Positions 15,472-24,549 are shown, counted from the stretch's first letter. The stretch: 64,000 nucleotides of DNA from Pontibacillus salicampi (GCF_042434395.1 NZ_JBHLTP010000003.1:496001-560000), one strand, 5' to 3'. Notes: generated by a model not told the origin, from the letters alone. Numbers and translations are program-made.

Positions 15472-16479
15472 CTAACGTGACTTCGTTTTTAACTGTATTC
15501 CTTGTATTAGTTCTTGTATTTTCTTTTCCCTTTGCAAATAGAGTTCCTGCGCTTCATCCAATGATATCTCGGTAAATCGAATCGTAGAGCCTGGCTTTAT
15601 TTGGCCGATTATGGGTAAGTCTACACTTGCAATTTGAGCAATTTTTGGATAACCCCCAGTGGTTTGTCGGTCAGCGAGCAGAATAATAGGTTGACCATTA
15701 GACGGTACTTGAATCGTTCCAAATGCCACCGCCTCGGAAAGTAACGACGCTTCATTATCTCTGTATAGGGAGGTCCCTTCTAATCGATACCCCATTCTAT
15801 CTGATTGTGTACTGATAGTGTAGGAAGAGGTAAGGAAATCCTCCTTACTTTTAGCCGAGAACCATTCATATTCTCTCCCTTTTATCACTCTAACTTCTTG
15901 CTGTTCATTAAAGTTAGGGGCAAAATCGGAGGCAACATACCAGTCCATTTCTAAAAACGCGTTCCCATTCGCCTCTTTCGCCAATTCAGCAACCCTTTCT
16001 TGGGCAATATCTGAAGGTGAGCCAGTAGAAAGGAGATCTTCACTTTGTAATCCTCTCCCTTCAAACCCTCCAATACCAGCTCTTAAATAGGTAGATTTAC
16101 TTCCCATAACAATAGGCACATCAATAGACCCGGCAATAGCTAAGTATGCTCGGCAACCTTTTTTGGCTTGTCCAAAAGTGAGGACACTGCCTGCTTTAAC
16201 ATACACAGGACGCCACTGCTTGACAGCCTTTCCATTAATAGAGGGAGATAAATCACCACCACTAATGGCAATGAGAGCATCAGATTGGAACTCAAGCTTT
16301 GGGCCGGCTAACGTCATTTCCAATACTGCTTCATATTCATTATTTCCGACTAGAAGGTTGGTAATTCGTTGAGCAATAGGGTCCATTACACCGCTAGCAA
16401 TGATCCCCTGTTTCTGATACCCGATACGCCCTTTGTCTTGAATGGTGGTTAGGAGACCTGTTTTTAGTACTTTAATCAT
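15472..16479 (-). CDS. pxpC: 5-oxoprolinase subunit PxpC (KipA-like)
   Basis: 335 residues of the KipA/PxpC family (also named biotin-dependent carboxyltransferase or urea amidolyase-like): start MIKVLKTGLLTTIQDKGR, then GVMDPIAQRITN, ISGGDLSPSING and ILLADRQTTGGYPKIAQI. It is the partner of PxpB in 5-oxoprolinase; the B. subtilis pair KipI-KipA was first described as regulators of the sporulation kinase KinA. Its ATG overlaps the stop of pxpB by 4 bases (ATGA), so translation is coupled. Confidence 0.95.
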   Translation of the reverse strand: MIKVLKTGLLTTIQDKGRIGYQKQGIIASGVMDPIAQRITNLLVGNNEYEAVLEMTLAGPKLEFQSDALIAISGGDLSPSINGKAVKQWRPVYVKAGSVLTFGQAKKGCRAYLAIAGSIDVPIVMGSKSTYLRAGIGGFEGRGLQSEDLLSTGSPSDIAQERVAELAKEANGNAFLEMDWYVASDFAPNFNEQQEVRVIKGREYEWFSAKSKEDFLTSSYTISTQSDRMGYRLEGTSLYRDNEASLLSEAVAFGTIQVPSNGQPIILLADRQTTGGYPKIAQIASVDLPIIGQIKPGSTIRFTEISLDEAQELYLQREKKIQELIQGIQLKTKSR

Positions 16480-17195
16480 AACGAAGCCTCCTTTATGTAT
16501 TGATTGTATTCCTCTTTGGAAATAGAAGTGAATTTAATCTTATCCCCCGCTTGTAATAAGGTAGGGGACTGCTCGGAAGGTTCAAATAAGGCTAATGGAG
16601 TTCTGCCAATTAGTTGCCATCCACCTGGAGTTTCAATGGGATAGACTCCGGTTTGCTTCCCTGCAATCCCAACAGAGCCAGCAGGAATGTGTAGTCGTGG
16701 AGATTCTTTTCTAGGAGTAGCAATTTCCTCAGGCATTCCTCCTATGTAGGGAAATCCTGGAGCAAATCCTATCATATAAACAAGATAATCCCCATTGGTA
16801 TGATAACGGATTACCTCTTCTTCGCTAACTTGATTGTGTAAAGCTACCTCAGCAATATCTGGTCCTAGCTCTCCTCCGTAGCAAACTGGTATTTCAACAG
16901 TCCTTGTTTCACCAGAACTAGAAACTTCTAATGTACCCAATACTTGTTCCAGTTTACGAGAAACGCCCTCGTAGGGAAGGGAGATAGGTTCCTTACTAGA
17001 TTCCATAACCGCGAGGGGGTCATAAAACACCGTAACAGTAGTAAAAGCTGGAATATATTCTGTCATCCAACTGAATGGGGTTTGATTTAAGTAAGCTGAT
17101 ACCCGTTTAACTTTTTCATGAGTATTCAGATTAATTTCTTCTCCTAATTCAATAACAATTGCGTGATCTCCAAGTGGTGATAATTGGAATTGCAT
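16476..17195 (-). CDS. pxpB: 5-oxoprolinase subunit PxpB (KipI-like)
   Basis: 239 residues of the KipI/PxpB (AHS1) family: FQLSPLGDHAIVIELG at the start, then YMIGFAPGFPYIGGMPE and IAGKQTGVYPIETPGGWQLI, with the conserved His/Gly/Pro motifs of cyclophilin-like KipI. First gene of the 5-oxoprolinase operon and start-stop coupled to pxpC. The region upstream (17196-17330) is very AT-rich and should hold the promoter. No kipR-type regulator or ycsI gene is adjacent, unlike B. subtilis. Confidence 0.95.
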   Translation of the reverse strand: MQFQLSPLGDHAIVIELGEEINLNTHEKVKRVSAYLNQTPFSWMTEYIPAFTTVTVFYDPLAVMESSKEPISLPYEGVSRKLEQVLGTLEVSSSGETRTVEIPVCYGGELGPDIAEVALHNQVSEEEVIRYHTNGDYLVYMIGFAPGFPYIGGMPEEIATPRKESPRLHIPAGSVGIAGKQTGVYPIETPGGWQLIGRTPLALFEPSEQSPTLLQAGDKIKFTSISKEEYNQYIKEASL

Positions 17196-17326
17196 GACAA
17201 TCCCTCCTATTTTATTGCATTTAAAATATTATTGTAAGAAAATTGTTTATTTTCTCATGTTATCTTACTTTTTTTTGTTTTTCAAATGTAAGGAGATGGA
17301 AGTTTGGATAGAGTTTATTACTAATG

Positions 17327-17356
17327 AAAAAATCCTGCTATGTTATTCATAGCAGG
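17327..17356 (-). terminator. Second hairpin with T6 on the minus strand
   Basis: CCTGCTATG pairs with CATAGCAGG around 5 bases, followed on the minus strand by ATTTTTT. It lies 115 bases beyond the terminator at 17471-17499, with no evident gene between. Confidence 0.65.
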
Positions 17357-17470
17357 AGGGGGAGGATAGAGAAATCTTTGTATTTCTGCATAGAGAAGGC
17401 TGTTCCTCTTGTTTATGTTCTAAAACTATAAATTCGTTTAAGCCTATTTGACAGCGGACTTATACAACAA

Positions 17471-17499
17471 AGCTCCCATTCCTTTAAGGAACGGGAGCT
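17471..17499 (-). terminator. Terminator of the gene at 17573-18034
   Basis: AGCTCCC-TTCC pairs with GGAA-GGGAGCT, followed on the minus strand by TTTGTTGT. Confidence 0.65.
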
Positions 17500-17572
17500 G
17501 CCATCCATAATAGCTTCTTGAGTTTCCTTCAACTTGCTGAACTGCTGCTACAAGCTAACAGACCACGTTATT

Positions 17573-18034
17573 TTACTTCTTTTGAAACCCTTCTTGGTCC
17601 AGATAATCAACTGCTTCGTTATAGGTTGGGAAGGAGGCATCTAGCATATCGTCAGCATAAATGTTAAACAATCCGAAATCATATACAAGCGTTAATACCT
17701 GGTATTCTTGGTTGATATAGTCCTCTTCTAACCCCAGGAAATCCTTTTCTTCCGGATCAACAGATAAGGAATCGATAGAGGCACGCACGATTGTAATTAG
17801 TTGTTCTTCTGAGTAGTCGCGAATATTGACCATACCTCGTTCATCGGTTTCATACCCATCCACTAGCTCAGCAAAAACAAAGCCATTACCGTTTGGGTGA
17901 AGGTGATAGACAACATTCTTCTTATCTATAGCGCTATCCTCAAAATGATAATTAATTCTTCCCAGAGAAATTTCTCTTCTTGTTAATTCTGTAAAGGTAT
18001 CTAATATATTTTGCTTTTCTTCAAATGTCAGCAT
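17573..18034 (-). CDS. Uncharacterised acidic cytoplasmic protein
   Basis: 153 residues, acidic and soluble, not recognised: MLTFEEKQNILDTFTELTRR, then a beta-rich core (VVYHLHPNGNGFVFAELVDG) and helical segments with EDYINQEYQVL. The ATG at 18034 is chosen because GGAGG lies 4 bases upstream; the frame is open further upstream (to 18127) but without a ribosome site there. It is single, and divergent from the PAP2 gene. Confidence 0.7.
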   Translation of the reverse strand: MLTFEEKQNILDTFTELTRREISLGRINYHFEDSAIDKKNVVYHLHPNGNGFVFAELVDGYETDERGMVNIRDYSEEQLITIVRASIDSLSVDPEEKDFLGLEEDYINQEYQVLTLVYDFGLFNIYADDMLDASFPTYNEAVDYLDQEGFQKK

Positions 18035-18177
18035 AGGTCCTCCGTTTGGTGATGTCATTAGCTTCATCATTATAACATTGTAAGGGTATCGTTCCAAATA
18101 CGATAGAAATAGTTTAATTCTTGTCAAGGAAAGGTAAAGAATTGCATCAGCTCAGAATGTAAGAGGAGAGGATGTAT

Positions 18178-18858
18178 ATGGAGTTACGCAAGGCTAGACC
18201 TTCTGAATTACCTAAGCTTTCTATCAGCTTATTGTTAATAGGCTTTATCGTTATCGGTTTTGGTTTTTACTTGTTTGGGGAGCTTGCAGAAGACGTGTTA
18301 GAGGAGGAAAAATTCGCAATAGACCAAGTAGTTCAGAACCAAGTAAACAGCTTCCAAACTCCTTGGCTTAATACTGCCTTCCGTTATATAACGGAGGCCG
18401 GTTCTGTGTTATGGTTAACGATTGTTTCCGTCATTATTGCCGTGTTCTTACTCTTTTCTTCTAACAAAAGTATGTGGAATGTTATATATTTTGCCATTGG
18501 GATGCTTGGAATTAGTTTAATGACTAAACTACTCAAGGTAGGATTTGAAAGACAAAGGCCTGATGTATTGGATCAATATGATGGAACAGGCTTTAGTTTT
18601 CCTAGTGGACATGCTACAGGTTCGTTACTGTTATATGGGTTTCTCATCTACTTTGTTTCCCTGTCTCCATGGAATCGGATTTGGAAAACGATAGTAAATA
18701 TCATGTTAACAGTGTTGATACTTTTAATTGGTTTAAGTCGAGTATATCTAGGAGTTCATTATGTAACGGATATTGCTGCTGGCTTCCTACTGGGGTTATC
18801 ATGGTTAATTATGTGTATTATAGCAATAGAAATTACAGTTTGGAGAAAAAGAAAATGA
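18178..18858 (+). CDS. PAP2-family membrane phosphatase
   Basis: A membrane protein of 226 residues with six hydrophobic helices and all three PAP2 phosphatase motifs: KVGFERQRP (about 120), FPSGHA (about 140) and SRVYLGVHYVTD (about 185). The second-motif His and the third-motif His/Asp form the active site on the outer face of the membrane. Relatives (PgpB, YodM, undecaprenyl-diphosphatase BcrC type) dephosphorylate lipid phosphates; the exact lipid is not certain. The start at 18178 has the better spacing (9 bases) from AGGAG; ATG 18172 is the alternative. Confidence 0.88.
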   Translation: MELRKARPSELPKLSISLLLIGFIVIGFGFYLFGELAEDVLEEEKFAIDQVVQNQVNSFQTPWLNTAFRYITEAGSVLWLTIVSVIIAVFLLFSSNKSMWNVIYFAIGMLGISLMTKLLKVGFERQRPDVLDQYDGTGFSFPSGHATGSLLLYGFLIYFVSLSPWNRIWKTIVNIMLTVLILLIGLSRVYLGVHYVTDIAAGFLLGLSWLIMCIIAIEITVWRKRK

Positions 18859-18969
18859 GGATGGTAGGGGATGTCTATATAGAACAGCCTTTTTTCTGGA
18901 TGAAAGGAAGGAAATGAAGTATGCATCTCGAAGTACATAGTAACACCTTATAGACGGGGGAGAGAAATT

Positions 18970-19383
18970 ATGTACGAATTAAAAACGAAGGAAAACGATA
19001 ATAGTGTAATTGAGTTTATAGAAGCAGTAGAAAGTAAACGGAAAAAGGAAGATGCCTACCGTTTGTTAGACATGTTTACTAATATTAGTGGGTACCCGGC
19101 TAAAATGTGGGGGCCTAGTATAATTGGATTTGGGAGCTTCCATTATCAATACGAGTCAGGCCATGAAGGTGATGCACCGCTTGTTGGATATTCCCCGAGA
19201 AAAGCTAAAATAAGCCTTTATCTAGAAAGTGGAGATCCTAATCGAGAAGAACTATTAGAGAAGCTAGGCAAACATTCAACAGGGAAATCATGTCTATATG
19301 TTAATAAGCTAGCTGATATCGATGAAGAAGTGCTGAAGGAATTAATCAGAAGCTCCATCGCTTTTTCCAACCAAAGCAAGTAA
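18970..19383 (+). CDS. DUF1801 family protein (YdhG-like fold)
   Basis: 137 residues with DUF1801 features: an N-terminal helix pair (VIEFIEAVESKRKKEDAYRL), the PAKMWGPSIIGFG motif, AKISLYLESGD and a closing GKSCLYVNKLADIDEEVL. Members include proteins called iron chaperones by homology to frataxin, but the role in bacilli is unproven. A GGGGGAG site precedes the ATG. Confidence 0.85.
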   Translation: MYELKTKENDNSVIEFIEAVESKRKKEDAYRLLDMFTNISGYPAKMWGPSIIGFGSFHYQYESGHEGDAPLVGYSPRKAKISLYLESGDPNREELLEKLGKHSTGKSCLYVNKLADIDEEVLKELIRSSIAFSNQSK

Positions 19384-19433
19384 GGTTTATGTGGTAAATG
19401 TTTTCTTCATAGCCTGCTTTTATCAACGAAAAA

Positions 19434-19467
19434 GGAAGGGCCAGTTATGGGTGAACTGGCCCTCCTT
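19434..19467. terminator. Bidirectional terminator
   Basis: AGGGCCAGTT pairs with AACTGGCCCT; the minus strand continues into TTCCTTTTT. It ends the PBP gene and probably the DUF1801 gene. Confidence 0.8.
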
Positions 19468-19470
19468 ATA

Positions 19471-21495
19471 TTAATTAGATGAAATTTCCTTAAATACTTC
19501 CTTCACTTTTTCCACTGTATAATGACTGCCGCCCTTTTCTCTTACATCCTCAATCATCATAGATACGAGTAAGTCAGAGGAACCGGTATCCCAAGCTACA
19601 AACCAGCCATTTTCTTTCCCTTGCTCTCCTTGCTCCGTTTTCAGTTCTGCTGTACCCGTTTTACCAGCTAAGGAAATTCCCTCTACCTGTGGATTGTAAG
19701 CTGTTCCAGATGGGTTAGTCACAACCTCTGTAAGTCCTTGCTTAATGATAGCTGCGGTATCCTTACTTATGACATTTTGATGCCAAGCCTTGTTTGTTTC
19801 GTCCTTCTTCAATAATACAGGTTCCAATAATGTCCCCTCTGTGATGAACGGAGTGTAGGAAAGGGCGAGGTGCAGCGTACTCATTTCTACTTCCCCTTGG
19901 CCATATCCGGTGTCGGCTAGTTGAATTTCATTTTGGAAGCCATTCTCCCCGGTAATTTGGGACGAGGTAATAGTATATGGGAAGGGGATGTCCTCTGCAA
20001 ATCCAAATGGCTTTGCCCCTTTCAAAAACGAGCTTTCTCCCACTGAAAGAATAGCTTTGGCGAAATAAATATTATCAGAGCGATACAGCGCTTCTGCTAG
20101 GTTGACAGCATTATCAGAGCTTGCGCTTTCTACACGATTGACTGAATAATCTCCCCACCCATCCTTAGAGAAGGAGCGTCCATGGATAGAAACCTCCTCA
20201 GAGGGAGAGATAGCATTCGATTCCAATCCAATCGCTGCTGTAATCGGCTTGAACGTAGAGCCGGGGGCATAGCTTTGTCGAAATCGGTTTGTTAATGGCT
20301 TCTTTGGATTACTCTTTAAAGCATTGTATTGGTTATTATTCATGCCTAAAATAAAGGAATTAGGATCATAGGCTGGGGAGCTGACTAACGCCTCCACCGT
20401 ACCTGTCATCGGATTAATAGCTGCTGCTGATCCTGCGTCCTGGGCCATCTGCTTATAGATGGCTTTCTGGATAGAAGCGTCAATTGTTAATGTCACATCT
20501 TCTCCATTGACGGGATTTTGTTTTGCGAGAGTTTTCTTCTGCTCTCCTTCTTTTGTTTCAATATATACTTTGCCCCCAGGAGAGCCCTTCAACTTATCTT
20601 CTAATAATAGCTCCAATCCGGCTTTTCCAACTACAGAATTCTTGGTGTATCCTTTATCTTTCCATTCTTTTAACTGTTCAGCGGTGATAGGACCAACATA
20701 GCCTGTTAGATGAGCAGCAGCTTTCCCTTGTGGATACACCCTAGCTGGTTTAGTGGGCATTTTTGTACCGTTTAGAGGGCGGATTTTTTCAATAAGCTCC
20801 TCTGAGTCTCTAGGTATGGAGGTGAGCGGAACAAATGAATTTTCCTTTACCCATGATTGATTCAATTTGCTATTGATATCCTCAACAGACATATTTAATA
20901 ACTTGGATAGTGTTTGTTTAACTTCTTCCTTATCCTCTTTCATCCATTGAGGGACTAGTCCAACTTCTACTACTTCGCCATTTACTGCTAACCCTTTTCC
21001 GTTTTTATCATATAGCTGCCCACGGTTAGGGGCTTCCGATTCTGCTTTGACAACGTCACCCTTTTCCATGGAGGGGAAAATCATATCTGGACTCCAGCTG
21101 ATTGACCACTTATCCTGATCTTCCCCTTCTTCATACACAAGGGAGGAAGCATGAGAAAAGGAAATCTTTCCTCCAAGCGTTTCCATACTACCTTCGTAGT
21201 CAAAAGAAGGAGAATCCTCTTTTTTGTATGACATGTCTTCTTCTGGCAGGGTATATGACAGTTGTAATCCTTTCATTTCGATACCCTGATAAATTGATTC
21301 ATATCTCTCGATGAATTCAGACTTGGAGATTGCCTGCTTGGATTCCTTGGAAATATGTTCATACATCTCGCCATATTGCTTCTTTTCCCATGCTTGTATG
21401 TAACTCGTAAAGGTTGTTTCAGGCTGCGGCTTATTAGAACATCCAATTACCAGTACAGCTATGGTAGCTAGGAATAAAATAGCTATTTTTTTCAA
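19471..21495 (-). CDS. pbpC: Class B penicillin-binding protein with MecA-type N-terminal domain (PbpC/PBP3-like)
   Basis: 674 residues, close to the length of B. subtilis PBP3 (PbpC). It begins as a lipoprotein (hydrophobic core then lipobox VIGC at Cys19), followed by an NTF2-like MecA_N domain, a dimerisation domain and a transpeptidase domain. The three catalytic motifs are present: STFK (SxxK) in YAPGSTFKPI, SDN in ASSDNA, and KTGT in SLAGKTGTAEL. It cross-links peptidoglycan outside the membrane; relatives of this group are often poorly inhibited by beta-lactams. The start is TTG after GGGG with 8 bases. Single gene. Confidence 0.9.
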   Translation of the reverse strand: MKKIAILFLATIAVLVIGCSNKPQPETTFTSYIQAWEKKQYGEMYEHISKESKQAISKSEFIERYESIYQGIEMKGLQLSYTLPEEDMSYKKEDSPSFDYEGSMETLGGKISFSHASSLVYEEGEDQDKWSISWSPDMIFPSMEKGDVVKAESEAPNRGQLYDKNGKGLAVNGEVVEVGLVPQWMKEDKEEVKQTLSKLLNMSVEDINSKLNQSWVKENSFVPLTSIPRDSEELIEKIRPLNGTKMPTKPARVYPQGKAAAHLTGYVGPITAEQLKEWKDKGYTKNSVVGKAGLELLLEDKLKGSPGGKVYIETKEGEQKKTLAKQNPVNGEDVTLTIDASIQKAIYKQMAQDAGSAAAINPMTGTVEALVSSPAYDPNSFILGMNNNQYNALKSNPKKPLTNRFRQSYAPGSTFKPITAAIGLESNAISPSEEVSIHGRSFSKDGWGDYSVNRVESASSDNAVNLAEALYRSDNIYFAKAILSVGESSFLKGAKPFGFAEDIPFPYTITSSQITGENGFQNEIQLADTGYGQGEVEMSTLHLALSYTPFITEGTLLEPVLLKKDETNKAWHQNVISKDTAAIIKQGLTEVVTNPSGTAYNPQVEGISLAGKTGTAELKTEQGEQGKENGWFVAWDTGSSDLLVSMMIEDVREKGGSHYTVEKVKEVFKEISSN

Positions 21496-21881
21496 TTAGG
21501 AAACCCCTCTCTTTAATCTGTTTATTAGAAATATATTCCTTATAATTGGTTCTATCATATCAGACATTTCCGAAACCCGAAATTATCTAAACCAACTAGC
21601 TTATCAGATGAGGCTCTATTACGTTTCTATTATATTCGACTGAAGAAAAGTTAGAAGAAGAGGAAGGTCAGGAAGACCATTGTTGATTAACATGATGGAG
21701 AGATGCTGGGGGAAATGAATTCGAGATACTCGATTATGAAGATAAAAAGGCGAGTTGAGTGATCGGGAAAGCACAGCTATCTGACCATTCTACTCGCCTT
21801 TTAGAAAAAACATAATACCCCGATTTCAAGTTTTCCTCATAAGAGCGGTACACAAATAAATGACAATGCCTTTCTCATAGG
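21496..21881. other. Intergenic region with terminator
   Basis: About 385 bases without a convincing gene. It holds the upstream region of the PBP gene and the terminator at 21744-21803. Confidence 0.4.
21744..21803 (-). terminator. Hairpin after the Gfo/Idh gene
   Basis: AAAAGGCGAGT pairs with ACTCGCCTTTT around a longer, partly structured loop. It lies about 80 bases beyond the stop of the minus-strand oxidoreductase. Confidence 0.6.
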
Positions 21882-22877
21882 TTATGACTCTAACTCTCTC
21901 AAAATAGCTTCACATAGTGCCATCGTATGAACATTATCCCTGGCATTGGAAAGTGGAGTTTTATTTTGTTCACAGCAAGCAAGAAAATGCTTCATCTCTC
22001 CAACGAAACCTCTCAAATACAAATCCCTCATTGTTCCTGACATGGGAGAAGCTGAAGGAGTGAAAACGGTATCCATTTCCTCTAAGCTCTTCCACGGCAG
22101 ATCTGTGAAAGATTGAGATTGGTGTGTACGAAGGGTGTTCAGTTCCTCGCTTTCAGCAAACCCGTTATTAAACGTAACTTGAACCTTTTCGCTTTCTCTT
22201 GACCAGGCTGTCATCCCAGAGAAATAGAGACTGCCTACTATACCATTATAACACTGTACCGTAAGACACTGAGAAATATGAGCTCCCTCACTATTATGGA
22301 ATCCTTTCACGTTCGTCACTTCGCCGAATAAATACCGAACGAGATCAATCATATGTATAGCTGCAAATTGTAAATATTGCTCATTATTTTCACAAAATGG
22401 AGTGCTGTCTACAGCAAACCGAACCTCAAAGGATTTAGCTGTCCCAAGCTCTTCCTTTTCCATAAGAGTGCGAAGCGAATCATACACTGGAGCATACCGT
22501 TTCATAAATCCTACCATCACCAATACACCTGCTTCATCAGCTGCATCGGCAATAGCTTGAGCCTCTTGCTTGTTCATCCCAAGCGGTTTTTCAACAAATA
22601 CATGCTTTCCTGCATTGATACAATCTATTACTAATTGGGCTTGATCTTGAGGCTGAGCCACGACAATCACCCCGTCGCAAGGTTCACTTTGTAGCATAGT
22701 GAGGTGATTGTCATACGCAACACCCTTGCTACCGAAACGGAGGAGCGTTTCTTGTGATCGATTCACATCTCTTGTAGCAATAGCTTGAATACAAGCACCT
22801 GCCTCTAATAAGGAAGGATAGATATTGGTTGTAGCGTGAAATCCTGCTCCTATAATACATATAGCTGGTTGTCTCAT
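21882..22877 (-). CDS. Gfo/Idh/MocA family oxidoreductase
   Basis: 331 residues with the two-domain layout of this family: an N-terminal NAD(P)-binding Rossmann fold (ICIIGAGFHATTNIYPSL), the EKP motif in VFVEKPLGMNKQEA, and a C-terminal alpha/beta domain for substrate. Members act on sugars, inositols, amino sugars or biliverdin; no neighbour hints at which. GGAGAAG precedes the ATG. It appears monocistronic. Confidence 0.88.
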   Translation of the reverse strand: MRQPAICIIGAGFHATTNIYPSLLEAGACIQAIATRDVNRSQETLLRFGSKGVAYDNHLTMLQSEPCDGVIVVAQPQDQAQLVIDCINAGKHVFVEKPLGMNKQEAQAIADAADEAGVLVMVGFMKRYAPVYDSLRTLMEKEELGTAKSFEVRFAVDSTPFCENNEQYLQFAAIHMIDLVRYLFGEVTNVKGFHNSEGAHISQCLTVQCYNGIVGSLYFSGMTAWSRESEKVQVTFNNGFAESEELNTLRTHQSQSFTDLPWKSLEEMDTVFTPSASPMSGTMRDLYLRGFVGEMKHFLACCEQNKTPLSNARDNVHTMALCEAILRELES

Positions 22878-22987
22878 CGTCTTCTCCTTTTGTTATGTAG
22901 TCAAAGCTTCCTATAAGATAGCACGTTTCCAATGGGATGGAAAAGGACATATGTCTAGGGTGAGTTCATGGTATGAAACCATGATGA

Positions 22988-23209
22988 TTAATTATCTTCT
23001 TGAAAGCCTATTATTATTATGAGTAGGAGTACTGCAATTGGAGCAGCGTAGAAAGTATTCAATGTTGTAAAGGTTATGCCAAACCCAATAGGGATTCCTG
23101 CTGCTGTTGCTATTCCTAGTCTTTTGTTGACCTTCATCGTTACATAATATCCAATAGGAACAGCAATAATACCTACCATTAACGTCCATGTAAGGCTAAA
23201 CAAGTCCAT
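22988..23209 (-). CDS. Small three-helix membrane protein
   Basis: 73 residues with three hydrophobic segments (VGIIAVPIGYYVTM, ATAAGIPIGFGITFTTL, AAPIAVLLLIIIIGF) and an acidic tail. Not recognised. A strong GGGGGG site lies 6 bases before ATG. Confidence 0.65.
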   Translation of the reverse strand: MDLFSLTWTLMVGIIAVPIGYYVTMKVNKRLGIATAAGIPIGFGITFTTLNTFYAAPIAVLLLIIIIGFQEDN

Positions 23210-23433
23210 ACAATCCCCCCTTTACATTTAGTTGCTACGAAAATATCTTTTCGTAGTAGAGACGAACGTTCCCAATCAGTTTGTTAATTTAAGTTACTTT
23301 ATTATTATAAATCTACAATATAAAAAATGGAAATTAAATGGGTGAAACACCATGCGGATTTATCCTACTAAGGAGAGATAAAGGGGAGGTGAGTGATAGG
23401 TGAGGCTAAATGTTCCTCTTAGAAATGTAGCAA

Positions 23434-23465
23434 CCCCTTATCTTACATTCTCGTAAAATAAGGGG
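23434..23465 (-). terminator. Hairpin after the gene at 23503-23829
   Basis: CCCCTTAT-TTAC pairs with GTAA-ATAAGGGG. The T-run is weak, so strength is uncertain. Confidence 0.5.
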
Positions 23466-23502
23466 GCTATACAGAAAAATATGCAACAAGCGAAAGAAAA
23501 GT

Positions 23503-23829
23503 CTACTTATAAAGGTCCTTTTGCCGAAGAAGATATTTGCAGAAATCTTTGCATATACCTTGGTTTTTGTACCGGATTAAAAGTTGTTCTGCATCTATAT
23601 CAATACTGTTATTAATTAATATAGACTTAAATTGATCTAGCGTTATGCTTTTTTTTATGTCAGCTTGATAATGGGAGAACTGGCTATGAAGTGTATCATT
23701 AACCTTATCTTCTCCGACCGTTGATTGTCTTACCATAGACGAAAAGGTAAGAAACGCCTCAATAAATGAGATGTCCTTCTCGGAAAGTTGATTGCATCTC
23801 AGCCATTCTGTGATTGTTGGTCCTTTCAT
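23503..23829 (-). CDS. Unknown 108-residue soluble protein, partner of a secreted protein
   Basis: It has no signal peptide or membrane segment and looks alpha-helical (EKDISFIEAFLTFSSMV, TLDQFKSILINN), ending in a basic KDFCKYLLRQKDLYK. No family recognised. It starts 12 bases after the stop of the secreted protein gene at 23842-24315, so the two are co-transcribed. A small cytoplasmic protein translated right after a secreted basic protein is the usual layout of an immunity gene, but there is no motif to prove it. Confidence 0.6.
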   Translation of the reverse strand: MKGPTITEWLRCNQLSEKDISFIEAFLTFSSMVRQSTVGEDKVNDTLHSQFSHYQADIKKSITLDQFKSILINNSIDIDAEQLLIRYKNQGICKDFCKYLLRQKDLYK

Positions 23830-23841
23830 GTGGCTACACTC

Positions 23842-24315
23842 CTAAAGAAAAAGTATGTCAGCACCTCTTATGGCCCAACTAACCGCAACGGATATGTTTT
23901 CAGCTGTACTGTTACTCATTTTAGTGTTTTCTTTCAAGTATATAGGGAGTTGCTTACGAACATCACCGGCTGCTTTTTTACCAGCGTTTTCGAATTTCGT
24001 CAGCCAATCTCCTATCTTTTTACTGTTGTGCTTAAAAGTTCTGGCAGTGCTGCTATCTATGATATGAAATCGTTTCGCTGCATATATTACCTCGTCTCCA
24101 CCCGCTCTTAGTAATGTTGCCACCTTGACCACTGCCTTTGATTTTACACCTTGTGTAGTGATTTTTCCCTCGGGAGGTTGGTCTGTGAGCTGTTGAGGCT
24201 TGTCTATTATTTGGTCAGCATGCGTGGAAGATGCTGCAGCCCCTTTGACAGGGTATGGTCCTACAGCTATTAATACGACTAAGACTATGGTGGCAATCAA
24301 TCGCAATCTTTTCAA
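23842..24315 (-). CDS. Secreted basic helical protein (candidate antibacterial or toxin-like)
   Basis: 157 residues starting with a clear signal peptide (MKRLRLIATIVLVVLIAVG, cleavage probably after VKGAAA). A short polar stretch follows, and then about 95 residues with repeated Lys/Ala-rich helices: VVKVATLLRAGGDEVIYAAK, GDWLTKFENAGKKAAGDVRK and a hydrophobic end, VSWAIRGADILFL. The mature C-terminal half is strongly basic and helical, resembling small secreted proteins of bacilli that accompany immunity genes. TTG start after AAGGAGTG. Not assigned to a named family; the toxin idea rests on composition and gene order only. Confidence 0.6.
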   Translation of the reverse strand: MKRLRLIATIVLVVLIAVGPYPVKGAAASSTHADQIIDKPQQLTDQPPEGKITTQGVKSKAVVKVATLLRAGGDEVIYAAKRFHIIDSSTARTFKHNSKKIGDWLTKFENAGKKAAGDVRKQLPIYLKENTKMSNSTAENISVAVSWAIRGADILFL

Positions 24316-24459
24316 TGCGTGTCACTCCTTATCCAATTTTGTTATTAATATTAAATGTAGCACGAGGATGGCCGTTCATTCTTGTGATAATGGACTTATA
24401 TTCCTAATGAAATAATAGATAGAAGCGTTATGATGGACTAGTAAAAAGGAAAGAAAGGA

Positions 24460-24530
24460 GAGGGCGCAATAGCGTTGCTTTCCTATTGCCCCATGTCGTG
24501 TGGGGCAACAGGAGAGTAAGCATTTTTAAA
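24460..24530. repeat. Partial copy of the palindromic repeat seen at 36095-36306
   Basis: CCCCATGTCGTGTGGGGCAA and what follows (to about 24530) align with the right part of the element at 36095-36306 at about three of four positions. The region is itself an imperfect stem-loop: GCTTTCCTATTGCCCCA pairs with TGGGGCAACAGGAGAGTAAGC. It lies between the secreted-protein gene and the ABC permease gene. Confidence 0.55.
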
Positions 24531-24549
24531 GCTATGTTTGTTTCCTGAG

